Origin: Thermoleophilia bacterium
GTDB taxonomy: Bacteria > Actinomycetota > Thermoleophilia > Gaiellales > Gaiellaceae
Length of the DNA: 7,734 bases
NCBI GenBank assembly: GCA_025934335.1
Contig: JAICYG010000128.1
Coordinates: 1 to 7,734 of the forward strand
Reading direction: 5' to 3'
Both the position numbers and the translations under genes were made by a program. Below, piece after piece: positions 1 to 5,983 of this stretch. A model generated the notes under the pieces. The model saw only the letters and a program-made list of their open reading frames with translations, had not been told where the DNA came from and ran no database searches. Position 1 is the stretch's first letter, and every line of letters begins with the position of its first letter.

Positions 1-170
1 CTCGATTGCGAGCCGCTGTTCGAGTCCGACCCGGACGGAGCGGCATAGCGGGTGCAGGACGAGTCGGCGGCCGTGGCGTGGTTGGCGGGAACGACGACGA
101 ACCCGGCGAACCCGCAGACGGTGAGGACGGCGGCCGAGATGTGCTTTGTGGCGACGCGGCGTAGAGACAT
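1..170 (-). CDS. Secreted protein, probable right-handed beta-helix family, N-terminal fragment
   Basis: Read on the minus strand from the ATG at 170-168, this frame stays open for 56 codons to the window edge, so only the N-terminus is seen. Residues 1-34 look like a signal peptide: basic start (MSLRRVATKH), hydrophobic core (about 11-28) and an A-T-A cleavage site before ADSSC. The mature start, CTRYAAPSGSDSNSGSQS from residue 39, resembles the 'C.R.AAP.GSD...G' opening of secreted parallel beta-helix proteins that are common in Thermoleophilia; the family call is inferred from this short stretch. A GAGG sequence lies 8 bases before the ATG (minus strand, 182-179). The gene is divergent from the glycosyltransferase starting at 285. 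If it is a beta-helix protein, it could be an extracellular polysaccharide-binding or -cleaving protein, which would suit the neighbouring glycan genes. The reading frame and secretion signal are well supported; the function is tentative. Confidence 0.72.
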   Translation of the reverse strand, partial: MSLRRVATKHISAAVLTVCGFAGFVVVPANHATAADSSCTRYAAPSGSDSNSGSQS

Positions 171-284
171 GCCCTATGCCTCGGCGCGCCTCCCGAGCCT
201 TCTATCCCCCATTTGGAGCATCAGGGCACCCGTACCTCGACCGAGGGAGCCGCTCGTGCGGACGCGCGCCTACACTCGTGCGCC
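171..284. promoter_or_regulatory. Divergent intergenic promoter region
   Basis: This 114-base gap separates the minus-strand secreted protein from the plus-strand glycosyltransferase, so it must carry start signals for both unless one of them is read through from elsewhere. The right end holds a TACACT hexamer placed for leaderless transcription of the glycosyltransferase. The middle (about 200-225) is less GC-rich than its surroundings (TTCTATCCCCCATTTGG), a plausible place for minus-strand promoter or regulator contacts, but I see no clear -35/-10 pair there and no convincing operator. Confidence 0.5.
271..276 (+). promoter_or_regulatory. Probable -10 element for a leaderless glycosyltransferase mRNA
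   Basis: TACACT fits the TANNNT -10 pattern and ends 8 bases before the GTG at 285. Transcription would therefore begin at or next to the start codon. No Shine-Dalgarno sequence precedes this GTG (CGTGCGCC lies between), which fits leaderless translation, a common mode in Actinobacteria. No convincing -35 hexamer is visible. Confidence 0.5.
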
Positions 285-1463
285 GTGAGGCTCGTCTACG
301 TCAGTTCCCGCTACCCCTACGGGCCCGGTGAGGCATTCCTGGGCGCCGAGATCGCTGCCCACGTCGCGGATGGGGCGAGCGTCCACGTGATGCCGGCGTA
401 TCCGAAGGGCGCAGTCGTGCACGGGGATGCTGCGGCGATCGCCGGCCTCGTCGAGACGCGTTCGGCCGCGGCGGACCTGGTGGCACTCGCGCGGCACGTG
501 CTGGTCGCGCCGCGGGCGCTCGCCTCCGTCGGCGCTACCCTCGCTGCACCCCAGCGACGTGCCGTCCGCGCCAAGAACCTCGCCGTGCTCTCGCGCGCCG
601 GCCGCCTCGTCTCCCTCCTTCGACGCACGGGCGCCGAGCACGTCCACGTCCACTGGGGTGGAACGAGCTCGACGCTGGCCATGGTCGCGGCGGAGGTCGC
701 GGGCGTTCCCTGGAGCCTCACGCTCCACCGGTGGGACATCTACGAGAACAACCTGCTTGCGAGGAAGGTCCGTTCGGCGTCCTTCACGCGCGTGATCAGC
801 GAGGGCGCCGCCGCCGATCTCCGCACGATCGTCCCCGACGCGGAGCCGACCGTCCTCCACATGGGCGTCGACATCCCATCTCGTGCCTCTCGCGGCGACG
901 ATCCCGGCCGCCCGTGCCGGTTCGTCTGCGTCGCCTCGCTCGTCGCCGTCAAGAACCACGGCGAGCTGCTTCGGGCGTTCGCAGAGGTGCCCGGCGAGGC
1001 GAGTCTCGACCTCATCGGTGCCGGTCCGCTCGAGGTGGAGTTGCGCTCCCTCGCGTCCTCCCTTGGCGTCGCGGACCGTGTCCGGTTCGCCGGGCTCGTC
1101 GAGCACGACCAGCTGCTCGGGCGCCTCGCCGCGGGCGAGTGGGACGGAATCGTCCTCGCAAGCATGGCGAGCGGGAGCGAGCACGAGGGGATCCCGGTCT
1201 CGCTGATGGAGGCGATGGCGGCCGGGCTACCGCCGGTCGCCACCGACAGCGGCGGAACGCGAGAGCTCGTCACTGCGGACGCCGGGATCCTCGTCCCACC
1301 CGGCGACCATGCGGCGCTGAGCGAGGCGCTGCGCCGGTTTGCGCAGGACGGAGCACTTCGCGCGCGGCTCGCAGACGGAGCGGCTCGTCGTGTCGCGGAC
1401 GCGTTCGACGCGCGCCGGGTGGCGCGGGAGCTGCGAGAGCTCTTCTCCGCGGCGGGCCGATGA
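285..1463 (+). CDS. Family-4 glycosyltransferase (GT-B fold), WcaL/AmsK-like
   Basis: Cytoplasmic enzyme expected to transfer a sugar from a nucleotide sugar to a glycan or lipid-linked acceptor; donor and acceptor cannot be read from sequence. The GTG at 285 is preferred because the protein then opens with the beta strand VRLVYVSSRYPYGPGEAFLG; an upstream ATG (213) would add 24 unconserved residues. The protein has 392 residues, normal for GT4. The acceptor half has HVHWGG (121-126) and SLTLHRWDIY (144-153), the positions where relatives of exopolysaccharide transferases have 'HAHF' and 'F..HA.DI'. The donor half has ASLVAVKNH (217-225, with Lys223), GAGP (245-248) and the E-x7-E motif EGIPVSLME (301-309), followed by SGG (322-324). 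Its stop overlaps the next start (ATGA, 1460-1463), so the two glycosyltransferases should be translated together. Family certain; role in surface-glycan assembly inferred. Confidence 0.93.
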   Translation: MRLVYVSSRYPYGPGEAFLGAEIAAHVADGASVHVMPAYPKGAVVHGDAAAIAGLVETRSAAADLVALARHVLVAPRALASVGATLAAPQRRAVRAKNLAVLSRAGRLVSLLRRTGAEHVHVHWGGTSSTLAMVAAEVAGVPWSLTLHRWDIYENNLLARKVRSASFTRVISEGAAADLRTIVPDAEPTVLHMGVDIPSRASRGDDPGRPCRFVCVASLVAVKNHGELLRAFAEVPGEASLDLIGAGPLEVELRSLASSLGVADRVRFAGLVEHDQLLGRLAAGEWDGIVLASMASGSEHEGIPVSLMEAMAAGLPPVATDSGGTRELVTADAGILVPPGDHAALSEALRRFAQDGALRARLADGAARRVADAFDARRVARELRELFSAAGR

Positions 1464-2638
1464 AGGTCGCGATCGTCACCCAGTTCTTCCCGCCCGAGAC
1501 GCTCGCAGGCGCGAACCGGGTTTCGGCGATGGCGTCTGCGCTCGCCGAGAACGCGGCAGTCCGTGTCGCGGCGCCGGCTCCGAGCTATCCCGACCCGGCC
1601 GCGTATGCGGAGGCGGCTCCGCCGGAGCTTCCGGAAGGCGTGCGCCTGACACGGCTCGCCCCCTTCTTCGGACAGCGGAGCTCGTGGGCTCGCCGCGCGG
1701 CCTCCGAGCTGCGAATGGCGGGCTCGCTCGCACGTGCCGCCACCGCCGATCCGGTGGACGTCGTCATCGCGTCCTCCCCGAGCATGTTCCTCGGGCCGGC
1801 CGCGCTCGCCGCGGCCCGCCTCCGCCGTGCCGCGTTCGTCTGGGACGTGCGCGACCTGACATGGGAGTACGGCAGCGACCCGAGTGTCATCCCGGGTCGT
1901 GCCGCACGGACGGCGCTGGCGGCCGTGGCACGGGCCATGTGGGCGACGGCCCGCCGAGCCGATCTCGTGACGTGCGCCACTCCGGGCCTCGGCGGCGTCC
2001 TCTCCGAGCGGCTCCCGCGGCAGCGCGTCGAGGTGATCCCGAACGGGATAGACGCCGCGCTCGTCGCCTCGCTCGACCCTTCGCCGCCGCGCACCGTCGA
2101 TCGCCTCCGCGTCCTCTACGCGGGGCTCGTCGGCCATGCGCAGGGGCTCGAAGTGCTCCTCGACGTCGCCGCACACCTACCGTCGGCCGACATCACCGTC
2201 GTCGGCGACGGCCCCCGGCGCCCGCAGCTGGAGGACGAGGCGAGACGACGGCGGCTCGAGAACATCACGTTCACGGGCTATGTCCGTCCCGACCGACTCG
2301 TGGCCCTCTACCACGATGCAGACGTCCTGTTCGCGCAGCTCCAGCGCAGCGAGCTGCACGCCGTGACGGCAGCCCCGTCGAAGCTTCTCGAGTACATGGC
2401 GGCCGGAAGGCCGCTCGTCTACGCCGGCGAGGGGACGGCGGCAGAGCTCGTACGGGCCGCAGGGGCGGGGGTGGTCGTCGAGCCCGGCGACGCTGCCGCG
2501 ATCGCGGCTGCGATCACGTCGCTCGGGGTCGAGGAGCGGCTCCGGCTCGGGCGCGCGGCGCGTGCGTTCGCGGAGGCGAGCCCGACCCGCGTGGATCACA
2601 TGCGGCGCCTCACGGAACTGCTCGGGATGCTCGAATGA
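1460..2638 (+). CDS. Family-4 glycosyltransferase, WbuB/WcaI-like
   Basis: A second GT-B glycosyltransferase of 392 residues. The start MKVAIVTQFFPPETLAGANR is the typical opening of the WbuB-like branch ('Q.FPPE.....R'), which fixes the ATG at 1460. Further branch features are WDVRDLTWEYG (128-138; relatives usually read WD.RDLWPES), PNG (194-196), YAGLVGHAQGLEVLL (220-234), GDG (249-251) and PSKLLEYMAAGRP (306-318), the nucleotide-sugar binding loop. WbuB-type enzymes add amino sugars such as N-acetyl-L-fucosamine in O-antigen and capsule pathways; the actual sugar here is unknown. The gene overlaps the preceding glycosyltransferase by 4 bases and has no good Shine-Dalgarno sequence of its own, so translation probably depends on coupling. 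It ends 51 bases before the convergent ATP-grasp gene. Confidence 0.93.
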   Translation: MKVAIVTQFFPPETLAGANRVSAMASALAENAAVRVAAPAPSYPDPAAYAEAAPPELPEGVRLTRLAPFFGQRSSWARRAASELRMAGSLARAATADPVDVVIASSPSMFLGPAALAAARLRRAAFVWDVRDLTWEYGSDPSVIPGRAARTALAAVARAMWATARRADLVTCATPGLGGVLSERLPRQRVEVIPNGIDAALVASLDPSPPRTVDRLRVLYAGLVGHAQGLEVLLDVAAHLPSADITVVGDGPRRPQLEDEARRRRLENITFTGYVRPDRLVALYHDADVLFAQLQRSELHAVTAAPSKLLEYMAAGRPLVYAGEGTAAELVRAAGAGVVVEPGDAAAIAAAITSLGVEERLRLGRAARAFAEASPTRVDHMRRLTELLGMLE

Positions 2639-2649
2639 CCTCGCGCCGT

Positions 2650-2669
2650 ACGAGGATCCCCGCCCTCGT
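2650..2669. terminator. Possible bidirectional hairpin terminator between convergent genes
   Basis: In the 51-base gap between the convergent glycosyltransferase and ATP-grasp genes, ACGAGG (2650-2655) and CCTCGT (2664-2669) form a perfect 6-bp stem around an 8-base loop. No T-tract follows on either strand, so this is not a classic intrinsic terminator. It is placed where a shared terminator would be expected, and GC-rich actinobacteria often use such U-poor hairpins. The evidence is position plus a short stem only. Confidence 0.35.
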
Positions 2670-2689
2670 CCCTTCGCGGGCGCGCGTGC

Positions 2690-3805
2690 TCAGCCGCGCT
2701 TGCGCATGTCACGCCGTATCTTTCCGACGCCGCGCAGCACGGACGCCAGCACCGGCAGCGGGTCGGAGCGGTCGAGCACGGAGCTCGCGACGAGTTGCGG
2801 CGGCGGCCACTCGCGGCCGGCCGCCGTCGTCGGCCGCGCACGGGCGAAGGTCTCGAGGTTCCGATACAGGACGTCGCGGTTCGGACGATCGTGCCACGGG
2901 AGCCCGAAGACGAGCTTCGCCCAGATCGCGGCGAGTGGTGAGCCCGCGGCGTTCGCGAGCGCGAGCGACCCGTAGATCCTGGGGTTGATGTCGATCAGGG
3001 CGGCTTCGCCGTCCGCGGCCAGCCACTGCAGTTGAACGACTCCTTCCCAGCCGAGCTCCGCGAGCAGCCGCTCGAGCCGCTCGCGAAGATCCACGTCGAT
3101 CGGGACGCTGCGCGCGAGGGCGCTCCCACCGCACGGCGACGGGAAGATCGAGAGTGCGACCTGCTGGACGGGCGCAAGGAGCGATCCTTTCCACATCACA
3201 CCGGCGAGACCGTAGAGATCGGCCTCGAGTCGCGGCTGCGCGAGCAGCGTGACGCCCTCGAGCTGGGCACGAGCCGCGGCCAGCTGCCTCTCGTCGTCGA
3301 CGCAGATCGCGGACGAGCCGACGACGGTGTCGCCCTTCACGAACGCCGTGCGCGCCGGCTTGATCACCGCGGGGAGGGGGGCCCCCTCGCCGCCGCTGCC
3401 GGGCTCTAGCAGCGTCGTCTCGGGGATCGTGATTCCGAGCTTCGCGGCGAGTTCGTTGATGCCGATCCTGTCGGTCACGGCGTCGAGCTGGCTCGCGTTG
3501 GGAAGGCCGCGCACCCACGGCGGAAGGAGCCGGCGCCACGCGACGAGCGCGAGCAACTCCTGCTCGGTGCCCGGCAGGACGAGCGTCGGCTCCTCGTCCG
3601 AGCACGCCTTCGCCACCGTCTCGACGAAGCGTGAGGCCGAGCGCGAGACGTCCGGGGCGAGCAGGATCTCCGGGGTGGCGCGGCTGAAGCGTACGTAGCC
3701 GGTGCGCGTCGTGGAGATCCCGACCGTCCGAAACCCCTCCGCGCTGAGCGACCGCACGGCGGCCAGCGCGGCGGGGAACTGCCCACCCGTGACGACGACC
3801 TTCAT
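2690..3805 (-). CDS. ATP-grasp superfamily protein (carboxylate-amine ligase-like)
   Basis: A 371-residue protein of the ATP-grasp fold, whose members activate a carboxylate as an acyl phosphate and join it to an amine or other nucleophile. The N-terminal pre-ATP-grasp region opens MKVVVTGGQFPAALAAVRSL and contains LVLPGTEQELLAL (75-87). The ATP-grasp lid and core follow, with PAVIKPA (145-151, Lys149 as nucleotide-binding lysine) and the metal-binding strand IDINPRIYGSL (271-281, Asn274, Arg276). The preceding strand reads VVQLQW (256-261), where relatives usually have 'VQ.EF', so a metal-ligand Glu appears to be Gln260. No signal peptide or membrane segment is seen, so it is cytoplasmic. 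The ATG (3805-3803) overlaps the phosphoesterase stop by 4 bases, indicating coupling. Substrate unknown; modification of a glycan precursor with an amino acid is an inference from context. Small-molecule ligase or a catalytically weak homologue are both possible. Confidence 0.9.
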   Translation of the reverse strand: MKVVVTGGQFPAALAAVRSLSAEGFRTVGISTTRTGYVRFSRATPEILLAPDVSRSASRFVETVAKACSDEEPTLVLPGTEQELLALVAWRRLLPPWVRGLPNASQLDAVTDRIGINELAAKLGITIPETTLLEPGSGGEGAPLPAVIKPARTAFVKGDTVVGSSAICVDDERQLAAARAQLEGVTLLAQPRLEADLYGLAGVMWKGSLLAPVQQVALSIFPSPCGGSALARSVPIDVDLRERLERLLAELGWEGVVQLQWLAADGEAALIDINPRIYGSLALANAAGSPLAAIWAKLVFGLPWHDRPNRDVLYRNLETFARARPTTAAGREWPPPQLVASSVLDRSDPLPVLASVLRGVGKIRRDMRKRG

Positions 3806-4647
3806 CGATCCCAGATGCCCGTGATGGGGACGGCGTTCCCTGCCTTGCCGAGCGGAGCCAGTCCGAGCGCCGCCTCCATCGTTCGGAGCAGGGAGTAGTG
3901 GTCCACCCTGCGCGTCGTCACGGAGTGCGGCCGCACGGCGGAGCCGGCGACGATCATGGGGACGACGCCGCCGCCTCCGGCGTCGCTCGTGCCCTCGTCG
4001 AAGACGATGAAGACGAGCGTCGAGGGCCGCCGCAGCAGCGGCTTCACGAAGCGGGCGAGCCAGGCGTCGCCTGTCGACACCGAGCAGTCGTGCATGTCGT
4101 GGCAGCGGTTCGGCGTCACGAACGCGAACGCCGGCAGCGCCGACGGTCGAAGCGCGGACAGCGGGTGGACCCGTGCGGCGGTGTCGCGGAAGTAGAGGAA
4201 GGGGACGTGCTTCGGGTCGTACGAGCCCGCCTTCGGGTAGCCCTCCGCGTACGCGCCCCAGGACCGTCCGCTCCGGGTCAACTGGGCTCCGATCGTCGGG
4301 CCGGTCTGGGGGCAGGCCACGGGGTGACGGCAGTCGGTCTTCATGCCGTGCGTCGAGCCCGAGATGAGGGCGAGATAGTTGGGGAAGCTCGGGTGTGTGA
4401 TCGCCCGGTAGTCGACCGCCTGCCCGTATCTCGAGGCCAGCGCGTTGAAGGTCGGAGCGTCGGGGCTCCCGATCACCGCGTCGCGCTCGTGGTTCTCGAA
4501 GACGACCAGGACGATGTGTGCGACACGGGGAACCGCGGGACGCTGCGCTGCCGCAGTCGAGCAGGCGCCGGTTGCGACCGCGACCACCGCGAGCGCCGCG
4601 GCCACGAGCGGCATCCGACGCCGGCCCTCCATTCTCTCGACTGCCAT
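3802..4647 (-). CDS. Secreted/lipoprotein phosphoesterase (acid/alkaline phosphatase-type, PF04185-like)
   Basis: This 281-residue protein fits the small phosphoesterase family related to acid phosphatases and phospholipase C. It should hydrolyse phosphomonoesters or phosphodiesters outside the membrane; the substrate is unknown. Residues 9-28 are a basic then hydrophobic signal segment ending in ATGAC, and Cys29 could be lipidated, although position -3 is Thr rather than Leu. Family motifs occur in order: VVFENHERDAVIG (48-60), THPSFPNYLALISGST (84-99, with the likely nucleophile region Ser96-Thr99), TPNRCHDMHDCSVSTGDAW (178-196), VFDEG (215-219) and VDHYSLLRTMEAALGL near the C-terminus. Cys106/Cys112 and Cys182/Cys188 could form disulfides, consistent with export. 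The ATG at 4647 is chosen because TATCAT lies 7 bases upstream, a leaderless arrangement; Met6 and Met12 are alternatives. It is the first gene of a two-gene operon with the ATP-grasp gene. Confidence 0.92.
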   Translation of the reverse strand: MAVERMEGRRRMPLVAAALAVVAVATGACSTAAAQRPAVPRVAHIVLVVFENHERDAVIGSPDAPTFNALASRYGQAVDYRAITHPSFPNYLALISGSTHGMKTDCRHPVACPQTGPTIGAQLTRSGRSWGAYAEGYPKAGSYDPKHVPFLYFRDTAARVHPLSALRPSALPAFAFVTPNRCHDMHDCSVSTGDAWLARFVKPLLRRPSTLVFIVFDEGTSDAGGGGVVPMIVAGSAVRPHSVTTRRVDHYSLLRTMEAALGLAPLGKAGNAVPITGIWDR

Positions 4648-4653
4648 CTGACC

Positions 4654-4660
4654 TATGATA
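4654..4660. promoter_or_regulatory. Overlapping back-to-back -10 elements (bidirectional promoter core)
   Basis: The heptamer TATGATA contains TATGAT on the plus strand (4654-4659, one mismatch to TATAAT) and TATCAT on the minus strand (4660-4655, TANNNT pattern). The minus element is separated by 7 bases from the phosphoesterase ATG, so that mRNA would be leaderless. The plus element would start a transcript near 4666 and give the third glycosyltransferase a leader of roughly 85 bases. No convincing -35 is visible for either direction. The minus reading is the better supported because of its spacing. Confidence 0.5.
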
Positions 4661-4673
4661 AGAGGGTCGACTT

Positions 4674-4688
4674 GATCGGGGGACGATC
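4674..4688. other. Small inverted repeat in the glycosyltransferase leader (possible operator or hairpin)
   Basis: GATCG (4674-4678) and CGATC (4684-4688) are a perfect inverted repeat around a GGGGA loop, just downstream of the bidirectional -10. It could be an RNA hairpin in the glycosyltransferase leader or a small DNA operator affecting both directions. The stem is only 5 bp, and a chance origin is quite possible. Confidence 0.2.
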
Positions 4689-4723
4689 TTTAGGCGGCGA
4701 CCGCACGGGAAGGTCGGCAGAGC

Positions 4724-4740
4724 GGGGGGAGGAGAGAAGG
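4724..4740 (+). promoter_or_regulatory. Purine-rich ribosome-binding region for the third glycosyltransferase
   Basis: The stretch GGGGGGAGGAGAGAAGG holds two Shine-Dalgarno-like cores, GGAGG (4728-4732) and AAGG (4737-4740). The second lies 12 bases before the GTG at 4753, a little long but usable. It is the only strong ribosome-binding sequence in this leader and is the reason for choosing 4753 rather than GTG 4825 or ATG 4828, which have none. Confidence 0.45.
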
Positions 4741-4752
4741 ATCATCGACGCA

Positions 4753-5931
4753 GTGCGGCACGACATCGGCGCCAACGAGCCTCCGGGCACACGTGCGCCC
4801 GCGACGAGCCGTCCGGCGCTGCGAGTGATGACCCTCGTCGATTCCATCTCGATCGGAGGCGGCGCCGAGCGCTTCGCGGCCGAGGTGACGCTCCGCCTCG
4901 ACTCGACCCGCTTCGAGCGGACGATCTGTGCGACGAGGCCCCGCACGGACGAGAGCTACTTGCAGAAGTTCGCCGCCGACGGTGTCCGGGTCATTCGGCT
5001 CGAGCGGCGCGGCAAGCGAGACCTCCTGGCCTGGCGGCCTCTCATCCCGGAGCTCCGCCGCACGGACGTGCTCCACGCCCACAAGTTCGGGTCGAACGTC
5101 TGGGGCGTCCTACTCGGGCGGATGACGGGAGTGCCGGTGATCGTGGCGCACGAGCACACGTGGTCATTCCAGGGCCAGCCGCTGCGCCGCGCGCTCGACC
5201 GCGAGCTGATCGCACGCGGATCGGACGCGTTCCTGTTCGTGTCGCGGGAGGATCGGCGTCGCGCGCACGACATCGAGCACATCGATCCGTCGCGCACCCG
5301 CTACCTGCCGAACGGGGTGCCACGGCTCGTCCCGACCGGCTACGACATCCGGAGCGAGCTCGGCATCGGCGTCGAAGCGCCGGTCGTCGTGACCGTTGCC
5401 GCCCTCCGGCCCCAGAAGGCGCTCCACCGGCTGATTTCCGCTGCGGCCGTCTGGCGGCAAGACCATCCCGGGATCACGGTGCTGCTCGTCGGCGGCGGCG
5501 CGGAATACGAGCGCCTGCGACTGCAGGCGCTCGCCGAGACGCTCGGTGTCGCGGACGTGGTGCGATTTCTCGGCCGGCGCGGCGACGTCGCCGACATTCT
5601 CGCGGCAGCGGACGTGACCGTCTGCTGCTCGGACTACGAGGGGCTCCCGCTCTCGGTGATGGAGTACATGGGCGCGGGGAAGGCCGTGGTCGCGACCGCG
5701 GTCGGAGGCGTCCCGGACCTGATCGAGGACGGGGTGCACGGGGTGCTCATCGAGCCCGGCGACGACGGCGCGCTCGTCGCGGCCGTCGACGGCCTCCTGC
5801 GTGACGAGGGGTGGCGGGCGCGCCTCGGAGCGGCCGCGCGGGCACGTCAGGAGTCCGAATTCGCGATCGAAAGCGTGGTAAATCGGATCGAGGACCTCTA
5901 CGATGAGTTGCATGCGGCACGTCGGCGTTGA
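4753..5931 (+). CDS. Family-4 glycosyltransferase (GT-B fold)
   Basis: Third GT4 enzyme, 392 residues from the GTG at 4753. Conserved sequence begins at about residue 24 (LRVMTLVDSISIGGGAERF), so the first 20 or so residues are a Pro/Ala/Arg-rich extension and GTG 4825 is an alternative start. Motifs: GGGAERF (35-41), the glycine-rich acceptor-side loop; HAHKFGSN (108-115); EHTW (134-137); PNG (186-188); ALRPQKALHRL (217-227, Lys222 expected at the donor phosphates); GGG (247-249); and the E-x7-E donor motif EGLPLSVME (296-304), then GGVPDL (318-323). No membrane segment is evident. It probably adds one sugar during surface-glycan synthesis; the sugar cannot be read. It is divergent from the phosphoesterase and lies 48 bases upstream of the protease, close enough for co-transcription. 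Family certain, start moderately so. Confidence 0.92.
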   Translation: MRHDIGANEPPGTRAPATSRPALRVMTLVDSISIGGGAERFAAEVTLRLDSTRFERTICATRPRTDESYLQKFAADGVRVIRLERRGKRDLLAWRPLIPELRRTDVLHAHKFGSNVWGVLLGRMTGVPVIVAHEHTWSFQGQPLRRALDRELIARGSDAFLFVSREDRRRAHDIEHIDPSRTRYLPNGVPRLVPTGYDIRSELGIGVEAPVVVTVAALRPQKALHRLISAAAVWRQDHPGITVLLVGGGAEYERLRLQALAETLGVADVVRFLGRRGDVADILAAADVTVCCSDYEGLPLSVMEYMGAGKAVVATAVGGVPDLIEDGVHGVLIEPGDDGALVAAVDGLLRDEGWRARLGAAARARQESEFAIESVVNRIEDLYDELHAARRR

Positions 5932-5962
5932 CGCTCGACGAGTGGTAAAGGGGGAGACGGGG

Positions 5963-5983
5963 ATGGTCGAGGTCGGTTCGTGA
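5963..5983 (+). CDS. Possible 6-codon leader ORF (MVEVGS) upstream of the protease
   Basis: ATG at 5963 has a very good Shine-Dalgarno sequence (GGGGGAG, 5950-5956, with 6 bases between it and the ATG). It opens a frame of only MVEVGS before a TGA at 5981-5983, and that stop overlaps the protease GTG (GTGA, 5980-5983). The best ribosome-binding site in this gap thus serves the mini-ORF, and the protease start could be reached by coupling. The protease GTG also has its own weaker GAGG at 5969-5972, so the mini-ORF may be incidental. There is no attenuator-like codon run. Confidence 0.3.
   Translation: MVEVGS

Noticed and set aside
1..48. Plus-strand frame ending in TAG at 46-48, as if the tail of an upstream gene
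   Set aside because: It is only 15 codons with no recognisable family feature, and the minus strand over the same bases encodes a convincing secreted-protein N-terminus.
270..1184. Minus-strand open frame of 304 codons over the first glycosyltransferase
   Set aside because: Shadow of the GT4 gene: low-complexity charged composition and no motif.
731..1459. In-frame upstream extension of the second glycosyltransferase to 635 residues (possible fusion)
   Set aside because: The extension is out-of-frame shadow of the first glycosyltransferase; the conserved N-terminus starts exactly at ATG 1460.
740..2176. Long open frame of 478 codons on the minus strand across both first glycosyltransferases
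   Set aside because: It is Arg/Gly/Ala-rich with no domain motifs and lies fully antisense to two clear GT4 genes; GC-rich codon bias explains its openness.
1339..2988. Plus-strand frame running from within the first glycosyltransferase into the ATP-grasp gene, with an ATG overlapping the second glycosyltransferase stop at 2635
   Set aside because: The ATGA overlap suggested a coupled downstream gene, but the product is an Arg-rich string antisense to the ATP-grasp gene, without motifs.
3898..4752. In-frame upstream extension of the third glycosyltransferase to a 677-residue protein
   Set aside because: The extra sequence is antisense to the phosphoesterase and Arg/His-rich; GT4 conservation begins only after about 4819.
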